From Cryptomeria japonica (lineage: Eukaryota > Streptophyta > Pinopsida > Cupressales > Cupressaceae): a stretch of 64,000 nucleotides of DNA. Below are positions 35,567 to 47,025 of this stretch, piece after piece (within the stretch, counting starts at the first letter, position 1; each line of letters opens with the position of its first letter). Below the pieces are notes generated by a model. The model saw nothing but the letters and a program-made list of their open reading frames with translations. It was not told where the DNA came from and searched no databases. The DNA lies in the NCBI RefSeq assembly GCF_030272615.1, contig NC_081409.1, positions 205,339,364-205,403,363 of the forward strand, in the 5' to 3' direction. A program made the translations under genes and the position numbers.

Positions 35567-38500
35567 TCAGTGAGTAGAAGATAGGGGTAGGACCCCTAGC
35601 TTGCTTCTGAGATACTCAAAAGTGTCACTTGGCAGTGGCTTTGTAAAAATATCAACTATTTGTTCCTTTGAACTAATATATTCCAGCACAACTTTCTTCT
35701 CTTGAACTTCTTCTCTGAGATAATGATACTTTATAGAGATATGCTTTGTCTTAGAGTGCATTACCGGATTCTTTGAAATGTTAATGGCACTAGTATTATC
35801 ACAGAATATAGTTACTGGCTCAGTAACTTTTTCATTTATACCTTCCAACAGTTGTTTGATCCATGCTATATTGGTACAATTCAATGCTGCAGTGACATAT
35901 TCAGCTTCAGCTGTTGACTGTGAAATGCATCCTTGTTTCTTGCTAAGCCAACTTACTAGTCTTTCTCCAAAGAAGAAAGCTCCACCGCTGGTGCTTTTCC
36001 TGTCATCAATGTTTCCTGCCCAATTAGCATCAGTATAAACTTTTAAATCAAAATCATTCCTCTTTTCATTTACTAAGTCATAATCTTCAGTGCCTCTCAG
36101 GTATCTGAAAATTCTCTTGATTGTTGTCATATGGGTTTCTTTGGGATCTGTAGAAAATCTTGCAACTATTCCTACTGCATGTGCTATATCTGGCCTGTTG
36201 TGAACAACATATTACAACTTTCCAATCATAGATCAGTAAAGTGTCTCATCAACAGATGCAGATTCATCATTCTTTGATAGTTTACAGTTAGTAGTCATAG
36301 GAGTACTTACAGGTTTAGAATCCTCCATTCCAAATTTCTTTAAGATTTCCTTTATGCACTTGGATTGAGTAATGAAAATCGTATCTTTCATTTGCAGTAT
36401 TTGTAAACCTATAAAATACTTTATCTCACCGATTAATGACATCTCAAATTCTTTGTACATTTCATTTCCAAAGTTCTTGCATAGAGAATCATTTCCACAA
36501 AAAATAATTTCATCAACAATTATGGCTGAGATCAGTATTCCATTGTCCTCATCATTCTTCATGTACATATTGTTGTTTTCACTTGTTCTTATAAAACCAA
36601 TCTTGATTAAGTAAGAGTGCAGTCGCTCATACTATGCTCTAGGTGCTTGTTTCAGACCATATAAAGCTTTGTTTAATTTACATACCTAATCTTTACTCTT
36701 GTCTTCAACAAATCCTTCAGGTTGTTCAATATAAACTTCTTCTTCTAGTATACCATTCAAAAATGCAGATTTAACATCCATTTGATACACCTTGAAATTT
36801 TTGAAAACAGCATATGCCAACAATGTTCTTACTCCCTCAAGTCTAGCCATAGGTGCAAAAGTCTCACCATAATCTATTCCTTCTTCTTGAGCATAACCTT
36901 TGTAAACTAGTCTTGCTTTATTCTGAATGACCTCACCTTTTTCATTTAGCTTGTTTCTGAAAATCCACTTTGTATCGATTACATTTTTGTCCTTCGGTCT
37001 TGGGACCAATGTCCATGTTTCATTCTTCTTGATTTTCTCAATCTCTTATGTCATAGCATTTACCCAATCTTCATTGTTAAATGCCTCTTTTACTATTCTC
37101 AGTTCAAATTCAGATATCAGACATGTGTTCTGTCTCAGTTTGTTCCTTGTCATCACTGGATCATCCTTATCTCCTATAATCTAACTTGATGCATGATTCC
37201 TTCTAACATACTTGGCTAATATAGGCTCGGTAGGCTCGGTATGATCTTCTTCATCACTCGGTAATTGGATATTATCTTCATTTTCTTCAGCAACTTTCTC
37301 GGTAGGATTTCTCGGTTGAACATAAAGAAATTCTTCATAATTTTCAGGTTCTTTGGAATTTCGTACATCATTTCTTTCTGCAAATTCATCAATTTTCACA
37401 TTTTCATTTTCTACTATTTTGTTAGTTGATTTGATCAGACATTTAAATGCTTTACTTCTAGAAGAATAACCAAGAAATGTTCCTTCCTCGCTTTTCTGAT
37501 CAAACTTTCCATTTATGTCATCTTTGTGAACATAACATCTACTCCCAAAGATTTTAAAATAACTTACATTAGGTTTCTTGTCATACCAGATTTCATATGG
37601 AGTCTTCATAGTTCCTTTTTTTAGTTGTACTCGGTTCAGGGTGTAAACTGCAGTGCTGATTGCTTCTCTCCTAAATGTTTGAGGTACCCTCTTTTCTATC
37701 ATCAGGGTTCTGGCACAGTCTACAATATATTTGTTTCTTCTCTCAGCTATCCCATTTTGCTGAGGTGTTCTCAGTGCTGACACTTGCCTTTTCATACCAT
37801 GATCATTGCAGAATAAGTTAAATTCATTAGAAGTGAATTCTCCTCCTCTGTCAGATCTAAGACATTTAAGCTGTCTTCCTATTTTATTTTCAACTCTTGC
37901 CTTGTACCATTTAAACATTTGAAAAGCTTCTGATTTTTCTTTTAAAAACATAACTGACATCATCCTTGAGTAATCATCCACAAATAATATGAAATATTTA
38001 TCACCATAATAACTTTGAACTTTCATGGTACCACAAAGATCAGTGTGTACTAGATCTAAAATTCCTTTAGGAGTGTAGGACTTACTTGTAAATCTTGATC
38101 TTGTCATCTTACCCATCTGGCATCCTCGGCACATAACATTCTCAGGTTTTTTTAGGCTCGGTAGACCTCTTACTCGGTGCTTCTTACTTATTTTGATCAG
38201 ATTATCAAAATTTACATGACAAAACCTTTTATGCCATAACCAGGTATCGTCTATTTTTGCATATAGGGATTTTTTCCGAGTTGAGTCAAGATGAAATGTA
38301 TTACCTTTTGTTTGTGTCCCAGTAGCAACCAGCTTTCCATGTTTGTCATGAACTTTGACACATCCCTTCTGGAATTCTATTCAGTATCTTGTATTGTTTA
38401 GTTGTGCTACACTCAATAAATTGTATTTCAAACCTTCAACCCAGTATACATCATCACATTTAGCATTTTCAAGAAGTGTTATAGATCCTTTACCTTTCAC

Positions 38501-39753
38501 CGGACATGGTGCATCATTACCAAATCTTACATATCCTCCATCATAGTCTTCTAATTTAACAAACTTGTGTTTATCACCTGTCATGTGATGTGAGCATCCA
38601 TTGTCTATGATCCAAGAATCATTATTATTTATGTGAGATATTAGGGATTTTTCTTCATACCTTTCTTCATCTGATCCATCTTTAATAGCCACATAAACAA
38701 CTTCCTCTCTATCAGTTTCATCAGATTTATCATCGTTGGATTCATCATCAGCTACTAGGCATGTCTTTCTGTCTCTCCTTCTGAAGTCTCAGTGTCCTCA
38801 GTATTGATTGTCTTTATGTCTATCTTCTCGGTATTCTCTCTTTTCACCAAATTCTTTGTCAAGAAAGTTAGAAGCCATATGTCCTATTTTATCACAATTG
38901 AAACATTTCAAAGGTAGCTTTCCTTTATACTTACCTTTGCCTCTCGGTAACCTTCTAGCCAATAGTGCTTCAAACTCTTCTTGCTTTCTGATTTCCTCAT
39001 ACAGTTTGTGTACTTCTTCCATGTTTTTACGAAATCTCTAACTTGCTCCACTGTGATTTCCTTCAAAATACTTATTCATTCTATCATTATAGTCATCAGA
39101 TTCACCAATATGAAAAGAACTGAATGTAGATTCTACTTTATTTACTGAAGACCCATTGTTATCAAAATTACTTAACTCAAATGCATGTAGCTTACCGATA
39201 GTGGAATCGAAAGAGACTGGCATGTTTGGTATAGACCTTAATTCATTGATTGTAGAGACTCGAATGGCATAAGCAGATAGAAGGGTTCTCAACAACTTAC
39301 TTGTTACATCCTTTTCTTCAATAGTTCCTCTTGCTCCTTTAATTTGATTGACAATTTCCTTTAACCTTGTACTGTATTGTGTTATGTTCTCACCTTCATT
39401 CATTCTCATGGATTCAAGTTGACCTCTTAGACTCTCTACTTTTTCTCTCTGAACATGTTCATCACCACCATACACAGATATGAGCTTGGTCCATGTCGCT
39501 TTTGCATCATTATAGCCTTCTAGATCATTAAACTCTGAGTCGGTCAATGCTGATGTTATTTCAATCATAGCTTGAATATGTTTTTGCTTTACCTTTATCT
39601 CTTCCATGTCATTGGGTTGGTGCTAGGTGCTATGTAATCATTTTCCAGATAATATGTTGCATATTCTCCAATTCCTTATAAGTCCAGCTTCATCCTTTTC
39701 TGCCATGTGGAGAAACTTGACTTGTTCATCTTTGGTGCATCCCTTTTATACAT
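35567..39753 (-). pseudogene. gag-pol: copia-3 gag-pol polyprotein, broken
   Basis: Minus strand; start at 39753 (MYKRDAPKM). Gag 39607-38798 with an intact CCHC knuckle CFNCDKIGHMASN. Protease 38692-38381 with SWIIDNGCSHHM (DSG changed to DNG). Integrase 38134-37181 with CRGCQMGKMTRS, LVHTDLCG, VDDYSRM and QQNGIAERRN. Reverse transcriptase 37009-36233 with [13 protein letters not shown]; the catalytic box reads AIIVDEIIF, where the family has YVDD, so the second Asp is Glu. RNase H 36130-35567 with TDANWAGN, KSTSGGAFFFG, AEAEYVTAA and HYLREEV. Breaks: stops near 39675 and 38775 and frame changes between the listed blocks (about 38135-38380, 37010-37180, 36570-36685). Different subfamily from copia-1 and copia-2, judging by sequence and LTR. 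Confidence 0.93.
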
Positions 39754-39802
39754 CTTCAGATTTTTGCCTCGAGTACCTTTAAACTTTTCTTTTGGAGTCC
39801 AA

Positions 39803-39814
39803 AGCTCTAATACC
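39803..39814 (-). other. copia-3 primer-binding site
   Basis: Reads TGGTATTAGAGC on the minus strand, one base from the TGGTATCAGAGC norm. Two bases from the 5' LTR. Confidence 0.85.
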
Positions 39815-39816
39815 AA

Positions 39817-41251
39817 TTGTAAAGTTCTGATGCCAATAGTTAATAAGATGAGAGGGGGTGGGTGAATCATACAAACTTAACTTGTTCAATATATTCAACT
39901 TATTCAACCTCGGTAGCTTATACTTCAAAATATGTAACCAAAACTGTAAAACATTCAAACTTATGAACATATAACATCACAGCACATATAACACCAGATT
40001 TAACGTGGAAACTCAAATAGGTAAAAACCACTATGGGATTTCGGACCCACTAAGAAATATACCCTTCTAGAGTATGCTCGGTTAAAAGAAAATCCTGTTA
40101 AAGATTACAAACGCATTGCTAGATGTGACCCGGTTAAGGGATTTCCCTCAGACTTGTTAGAGTCTTGCACTTTGTTAGAAGTGACCTTGTCAAAGGACTT
40201 CAAACACTCATTTATAATGTTACATTGCTAGAGGGTTTACAAATAAGACTATTAGGTCCACTCGGTTAAGAGATTTCCTGTCACTTACAAAATAAATAAC
40301 AGTAATAAATTATATCTGCAACTTCACATCTGAAATGCTAAAGCAGATTCTATTTGCTCAAAACAATCTTGTCATAAGACTTATCTAGTCCCTTGTTGGG
40401 CTTGCTAGGCTTCTCAATCTCTTCTTCAATCAGATCTTCAAGCTTCTGAGCTCGGTAAACAATTCTATAGCATCACTGTGCATACATTTTCCTGCATTTA
40501 TAAACAATTTCTAACCCCTTAATCTCCTTGATCACATTTATCATGATTAATATTGGCCATCAGATCATTAAACTAGACTAGGTTCAATGAATCCTTTGAT
40601 CTGAAAATGTTTTACCTTGCCTTGGAACTTGCATTCCTTCCTAAGAACTTGTGCTAAGTTATTGTGGTTCAATCTGTGTTGTAGATTTTCCTCTTGATTT
40701 TTAATTGCCCTAGATCCTTAACAAAAACTTCTTGCACGACATACCAATCATTTATTCATCTCCAGCTCATCAGCATCCTTCATTAAATAATGCTTTTATC
40801 CATCCAATGCAATCTATTATATCTCAGTTGTCACTCGATTAATACTGAACTTCACTCAGTAGACATTCTGCCTTCTTTAACCGATATTGATAACCTTAGG
40901 GTTTACCGACTAGGTTCTCCGCTCGATGACATAGTACAGTATTAAACTTATAATCAACAACATATGTAGGATATCAAAACAACATGATCTCATCATTGTC
41001 TAACTTGGTAATAGTTTCCCATTGAATAACTTATTTCTCCCCTATATTATCATATTCTTTCTGTGTCACTTACCGACCTCCTAATACTCATCAACACATA
41101 CTTCTCAAAATATGGCAACATCATACTGAATCAAAAAATCAATTTCTTGACATCAATGACAAAATAATATTATTAAGACAGTAATCATCCTTCTTCATTT
41201 ATATCAACAATCTCCAACAACCTTCTCAATACCCTTATTGAAATGCCAACA
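39817..41251 (-). repeat. copia-3 5' LTR
   Basis: TGTAAAGTTCTGATGCC...ATGCCAACA. Lacks several short segments present in the 3' LTR, for example around the TGCCCGCATGCATTG stretch (34305). Confidence 0.93.
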
Positions 41252-41410
41252 ATCTCCTTTCTATTGTAATACCAACAAAACCAAGTTCATATACAAAATA
41301 CCAACCAATTTAGTATTCCAACTACTCCCCCTGAGAAGTAGCTTCCTCATCATAGCCGGAATAAAATATTTCTCTATTAATTATGCCAGTTGATGACAAT
41401 CATCAACTTC

Positions 41411-44400
41411 CTAAGTCTCTACCAGTGGAGGTATGACCCCAAGCTGATCTCTAAGATATTAAAAAGTTTCCTTGTTTAGTGAAAATATCTGCAATATGCT
41501 CTTTAATATTCATATAAACTAGTTTTATTTCCTTTGCTTCAACATTTTCCCTTAGAAAATTTAGTTTTATAGAAACATGTTTTGTTTTAGAATGTAATAC
41601 CGGATTATTAGATATATCAATTGCTGCAGTGTTATCACAATAGATAGTTACAGGTTCCTTGCACATTACCTTTATGTCTTTCAACATTTGCTTAAGCCAT
41701 AGTACCTGTGTACAGTTAGTTGCTGCTACAACATATTCTTATTCTGTTGTTGATAAAGATGTACAACTCTGTTTCTTACTTAACCAAGAAACTAATCTGC
41801 TTCCAAGAAAAAATGCTCCGTCAGTGGTGCTTTTTCTATCATCCACATCTCCTACCCAATTTGCATCTGTGTATGCACATAATTCAAAGTTTTCATCTCT
41901 AGGATACCATAATCCAAGATTTATAGTGCCTTGTAAGTACTGAAAAATCCTTTTTACTGTTGATCCATGATGTTCTCTAGGATTACTTTGAAATATTGAA
42001 ACAATACATATTGCATTCATAATATCAAGTATGGTTTGTGTCAAATATAGTAAACCTCCTATCATATATTTGTACCTTGTTGGATTTACAGGTGTAGATT
42101 CATCCCTTAGTGATAGTTTGTCATTTGTAGTCATAGGTGTGTTTACCAGTTTAGAGTTCTCCATCCCAAATTTCTTTAGTAACTCTTTCAAGTACTTGGA
42201 TTGAATCAAGAATATACCTTTATCAGTTTGAGAAATCTGCAATCCTAAAAAGAATTTTATTTCTCCAATCATAGACATTTCAAATTCTTGTTGCATTTCA
42301 ATAGAAAAGTCTTTACATAATCCATCTTCTCCTCCAAAGATTATATCATCAACAAAAACTTCTATAGCCAAGATGTCATCATTATTCACTTTATAGTATG
42401 AGTTGTTGTCAGCATTACCTTTAGAAAAACCAATCTTCAAAATATACTTATCCAATCTTGCATACCAAGCTCTTGGAGCTTGTTTTAATCCATACAAAGC
42501 TTTTCTTAACCTGCAAACCATATCTTTGTCATCTTTCAAAGAAAATCCATGAGGTTGTTCAATGTAAACTTCTTCTTCAAGATCTCCATTCAAAAATGCA
42601 CATTTAATATCCATTTGATATACTTTGTAGTTCTTGTGTGCTACAAAAGCCAAAAATAATCTGACTGCCTCAATTCTAGCTACCTGTGCAAAGGTTTCAT
42701 TATAATCAATTCCTTCTTTCTGAGAATATCCCTTACACACTAGTCTTGCTTTATTTCTGATAACCTTTCCATCTTCATTAAATTTGTTTCTGAATACCCA
42801 TTTGGTTCCAATTACATTTTTATCTTTAGGCCGGGGAACTAATGTCCAAGTGTTATTCTTCTCAATTTGTTCTAATTCTTCTTCCATAGCTTTAGTCCAA
42901 TATTTATCTTCACATGCCTCATTTACTGATGATGGTTCAATTTGAGAAATAAGACATACCTCTTCATTTTCCAATCTTCCTCTTGTCATAACTCCTTTGT
43001 ACTTGTTTCCAATTATCTGATCTTCAGAATGATTCAATATTACATACCAGGGTGTCTTCGTTTGTTGTTGTTCCTCAGTTATAGTGGAATTTTCAGATGA
43101 TACCGGGGTAACTGGAACTTCATTCTATACTGGTGGGTTTAGTGTAGGTTCATTTGTTAGAATTTCTGTTGTCGGTTCAAAATCTGTATACCTTGAAGTT
43201 CCTCTTAATTGTTCATCAATCTTCACATTTGCACTCTCAACAATTTTCTGCAATCTTTTGTTAAAACATCTATATGCCTTACTCTTAGATGAATAACCAA
43301 GAAATATTCCTTCATCACTTCTAGGATCAAATTTCCCAATATACTCATCTCTTCTAATATAACATTTACTTCCAAACATTCTGAAATATTTAAGAGTAGG
43401 AGTAATATCAAACCATAGTTCATGAGGGGTCTTACCGGTTTCACCTTTGATGTGAACTTTGTTGAATGTATAGACCATTGTACTTACTGCCTCTCTCCAA
43501 TATACATGTGGTAGATTTGCTTCTGATAACATACTTCTAGCTGCATCCAAGATAGTTATGTTTTACCTTTCAACAACTCCATTTTGTTGTGGTGTCCGAG
43601 GTGCTGATAACTGTCTTTTGATTCCATTCACTTCACAAAATGTATTAAATTCCTTATATGTAAATTCTCCTCCTTGATCTGATCTTAAACATTTGATTTT
43701 CTTACCAGTTTCATTTTCTACCATAGCTTTGAATAGTTTGAACTTTCCAAGTGCTTCTAATTTGTCTTTGAGAAAGGTAACCCAACACATTCTAGAATAG
43801 TCATCAATGATTAACATGAAATATCTATCACCTTGTAGGCTTTTAGCTCTAGCTAGACCACATAAATCGGTGTGAATTAAATCAAGAGCATTATTGGATT
43901 TTTCTGGAATACTTTTGAAACTAGCTCTAACTTGTTTTCCAAATTGACATTCCTTACATACTATATTGTGAAGTTTGATAATTTTAGGTAAATTTCTAAC
44001 TGCCTTAGTAGTATTGATTTTCACTATGCAATCAAAGTTTACATGACAGAGTCTCTTATGCCATAGCCAACTTTCATCAATATGTGCAATCAAGCATGTC
44101 TTTTCACTGTTATTCAAATGAAAGATATTACCTCTAGTCTGATTACCGGTTGCAATTTCTATACCAGTTCTATTCATGATTTTGCATTTACCATTTTTGA
44201 ATTGTAATTGAAATCCTTTCTCAACTAATTGACCAACACTCAAAATATTATGCTTCAAACCTTCAACATAGTAGACATTGTTAGTATTATTCTTACCATC
44301 AAGAGATATTGTACCCTTTCCTTTGATCAAACAAGCTTTGTCATCTCCAAATCTCACTAAGCCTCCATTATATTCTTGAAGGTTCAAGAATTTACCTTTA

Positions 44401-45557
44401 TCTCTTGTCATATGACGTGAGCATCCTGAATCAATGATCCACTCATCCTTTACTTCAATTTTAGCTGCCAAGGCCTGCTCTACCAGTTGGACTGTAGGTG
44501 TCAATTGATCTTCTGTTATAGCAACAAAAACCCATCCATTGTCTATCGGATCCTCATCAGAATCATCAGTCACACCTTCATCAGCAAGATAACAAGATTT
44601 GTCTTTATTCTTCTTAAATCTGTATCTCTGATATTCAGGGTTAGGCTTGTATGTCAGTCTAGCTTCTTCTCTTAGTCTAGCATGTCTATCAGGTCATCTT
44701 GAAGCCATATGACCAATTGTATTGTAGTTAAAACATTTAAAGGGTACTTTACCTTCATACTTACTTCCAACTGGACCTTTAGGCATTTTCCTTGCAAATA
44801 GTGCTTCAAGTTCTTCAAGTTCTTCATTTTCTTTTCTGCTTTCTTCAAGTTCTCTTGCATAAGAGGCTTTCCAATTTGATTTTTCAAATGATGGTGCTGA
44901 TGATGTAGATGCTTTAAAGGCTAAATCTATCTTTATAGTAGTAATAGGACCAAATTCCTCAATTTCAAAGGCTGAAAGTTTTCCAATCAATGTATCCCTA
45001 GTTACTAATGTATTAGGCATTATTCTTAACTCATTTATAGCAGTAACCTTCATTTTATATGTCGGTGGAAATCCTCTTATAATTTTTGAAACAATTTCAT
45101 CTTCACTTAAGGTTCCTCCACAACATTTAATACCCAAAACAATTTCATTAATTCTTTCCATAAAAGCAGAAATCCTTTCATCTTCTTCCATTTTCAGATG
45201 TTCATACTTGACCCAAAAGCTTTCAAGTTTTGCATTTTCGACTATGGAATCTCCTTCATTCAGTGTTTCCAAATGATCCCAAATAGGTTTAGCAGTAGAC
45301 CTATCCGATAATCCCATGATTTGTTGATCTAATAATGCGCTCAAAAGTGCTTCACTTGCTTTGCAATCATTTTCTTCATCTTTAGTCAAGTTAGGTGGAT
45401 TAGGCTGATTGGAAGTGGAAGCAGTATAACCAATATTTGTAACATCCTAGATGTCCTTTCCAATGCAATTTAGATGTGTCTCCATTCTGATCTTCCATAT
45501 GCCATAGTTGGTTCCATCAAGTTTAGGATTGTCCTTCTTGAAATAGTTAGTAGACAT
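41411..45557 (-). pseudogene. gag-pol: copia-2 gag-pol polyprotein, nearly complete but broken
   Basis: Minus strand, about 1380 codons from MSTNYFKKDNPKLDG (45557) to the stop at 41411-41413, the normal copia length. Gag knuckle at about 44697-44735 reads CFNYNTIGHMASR (second Cys is Tyr, as in copia-1). Protease: WIIDSGCSRHM, active site intact. Integrase: LWHKRLCHVNF...CKECQFGKQ zinc finger, then LIHTDLCG, IDDYSRM, QQNGVVER. Reverse transcriptase: [12 protein letters not shown] and [11 protein letters not shown], catalytic Asp pair intact. RNase [15 protein letters not shown], then IYCDNTAAIDIS. Breaks: stop after GKDI (45448), stop at VVER (Lys to stop, 43562), stop near 43123, stop at about 41738 and others near 44575-44690. 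It is the best-preserved polyprotein in the window, yet not translatable as one chain. Confidence 0.95.
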
Positions 45558-45598
45558 TGGATCTCGTCGACATGTTAAACTTCTGCAAAAGAGGACTA

Positions 45599-45611
45599 GG
45601 ATCCGATACCA
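45599..45611 (-). other. copia-2 primer-binding site
   Basis: TGGTATCGGATCC on the minus strand, two substitutions from TGGTATCAGAGCC. Two bases from the LTR at 45614. Confidence 0.85.
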
Positions 45612-45613
45612 AT

Positions 45614-46669
45614 TGTTAGGTCTCAGAGACAACTAAGAGGGGGGGGGGGTGAATTAGTTGTCAAATGAATTTAAACCAAAAACAACTTAATCAACTTTCT
45701 GCTTAATACCGGTGAAATAGTCTGTTATAGCGGTGGACAATTTTATCAGATAATTGCAATACCGGTAAAGATTAATGCATGAAACAAAAAGACAAAGTCA
45801 TCCACAACACATAACACCAATATTTGTACATGGAAACCTTGTAAGGGGAAAAACCATGGTGGGAAACCTTACCCACAATCAGATGATACTACTACAGATA
45901 GTAAGTGTATACAAATGGGGTCTGCACATGCAGAAAGGCCAAGTGCCTAGAGCTCACTGCTCAAACACAAAATGGGAGTCACACTGACTACAATTGGATG
46001 GTTAAATCCAATAAAAATGTACTCCTCAAAATAGCATCTTCATATGTTGGATTCAGTACCGATGTAGTTCTGATATGCTTTCACAAAAACCTAGCTTCAC
46101 CTTCGAATGATGTCTGCGTGTATAGCTCTACTTATTCTTGCATATACCTTCACAAAATTCTTTTTTGCATTCCCATATTCGATCTTACAAATAAGATCTT
46201 ACATTTATACCATACCCTAAGACCAATTTTAGTAGGTCAGCTCTAAAGGATAATACAATAAAATCAATTTACACATCAATTAATATCCAATGCAATAACC
46301 GATTCACCATGTCATCTTAATGCATTTACAACAATAATAAATCATCTTCATAACATGTTGTGCTGATTTGGAAAAGATAAACCTGTCAGTGCATAACCTG
46401 GACCTATTTGCCGGTAACAGCAAATATACAAATACGAATATACCAATAAACAATTCTTCAGGATAAGATGTCCAAATAATGTCTTCGACATAACCAAGTG
46501 TTTTCCATGCCATTCCAAGTGTCGGTGATCATTATATCCTACCAGTGTACCATATACCGGTGACTGTGCATATGTCACTAGCTTACCGGTGAATGTTGTT
46601 GAGTCTCCAAAGTGCTAGAGTTTTATTAGGTGTTGATATCAATGACAAAACCATACCAAAATACCAACA
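45614..46669 (-). repeat. copia-2 5' LTR
   Basis: 1056 bp, TGTTAGGTCTCAG...ATACCAACA, with a G11 run near 45641 and the core GTGGGAAACCTTACCCAC near 45869-45886. Followed by the target duplication GACAC (46670-46674). Confidence 0.95.
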
Positions 46670-46689
46670 GACACCACCCAAAAAAAACA

Positions 46690-46915
46690 TGGAAAAACAA
46701 GCAGCACTTATGCGGTTATAAAATTTGAAATCACCCCTACGCACTTAGGTTTGTTGTTCCCGAGCCTAAAAAAGGTAGCGCGTACGCGCTACTTTTAGGA
46801 AAGTGAGCGCGTGCGCAATGCTTTTAGGAAAGTGAGCGCGTGCGCAATGCTTTTAGGAAAGTGAGCGCATACGCACTCATAAGCCCTAAAAAACCGCATA
46901 CGTGGTACCTGTCAA
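46690..46915. repeat. Subterminal repeats of copy R, gene-B side
   Basis: A TAGCGCGTACGCGCTA palindrome at 46778-46793, then three 31-bp tandem units of CTTTTAGGAAAGTGAGCGCG + TGCGCAATG (last one diverged, about 46793-46880), then CCGCATACGTGGTAC (46893-46907). Copy L has single boxes at the equivalent place (15430-15475), so the tandem units arose in copy R or were lost in copy L. Confidence 0.75.
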
Positions 46916-47025
46916 AAAAAGATTTTTAAAAAAAATTGGGTCTTATTTTCTCATGACCACTGCATTTTTTCCCCATTTCCTCCACGAAACCACAAATGGG
47001 GTGCCTCATTTCTCCTCCAAATGCT

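Larger units (their letters stand above)
33632..41251 (-). mobile_element. Ty1/copia retrotransposon copia-3, nested in copia-2
   Basis: LTRs at 33632-35156 and 39817-41251 (1525 and 1435 bp, differing by several indels), polypurine tract 35157-35168, primer site 39803-39814, gag-pol 35567-39753. Minus strand. LTR ends are TGTAAAG...AACA. The flanking 5-mers differ (AAACA left, ATCTC right), so no target duplication is visible. Confidence 0.93.
32324..46669 (-). mobile_element. Ty1/copia retrotransposon copia-2 (hosts copia-3)
   Basis: Two 1056-bp LTRs (32324-33379 and 45614-46669), a primer site (45599-45611), a polypurine tract (33380-33391) and a 5-bp target duplication GACAC (32319-32323 and 46670-46674). 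Without the nested copia-3 it is about 6.7 kb. Same family as copia-1. The insertion interrupts copy R of the DNA transposon 27 bp from its end. Confidence 0.95.
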
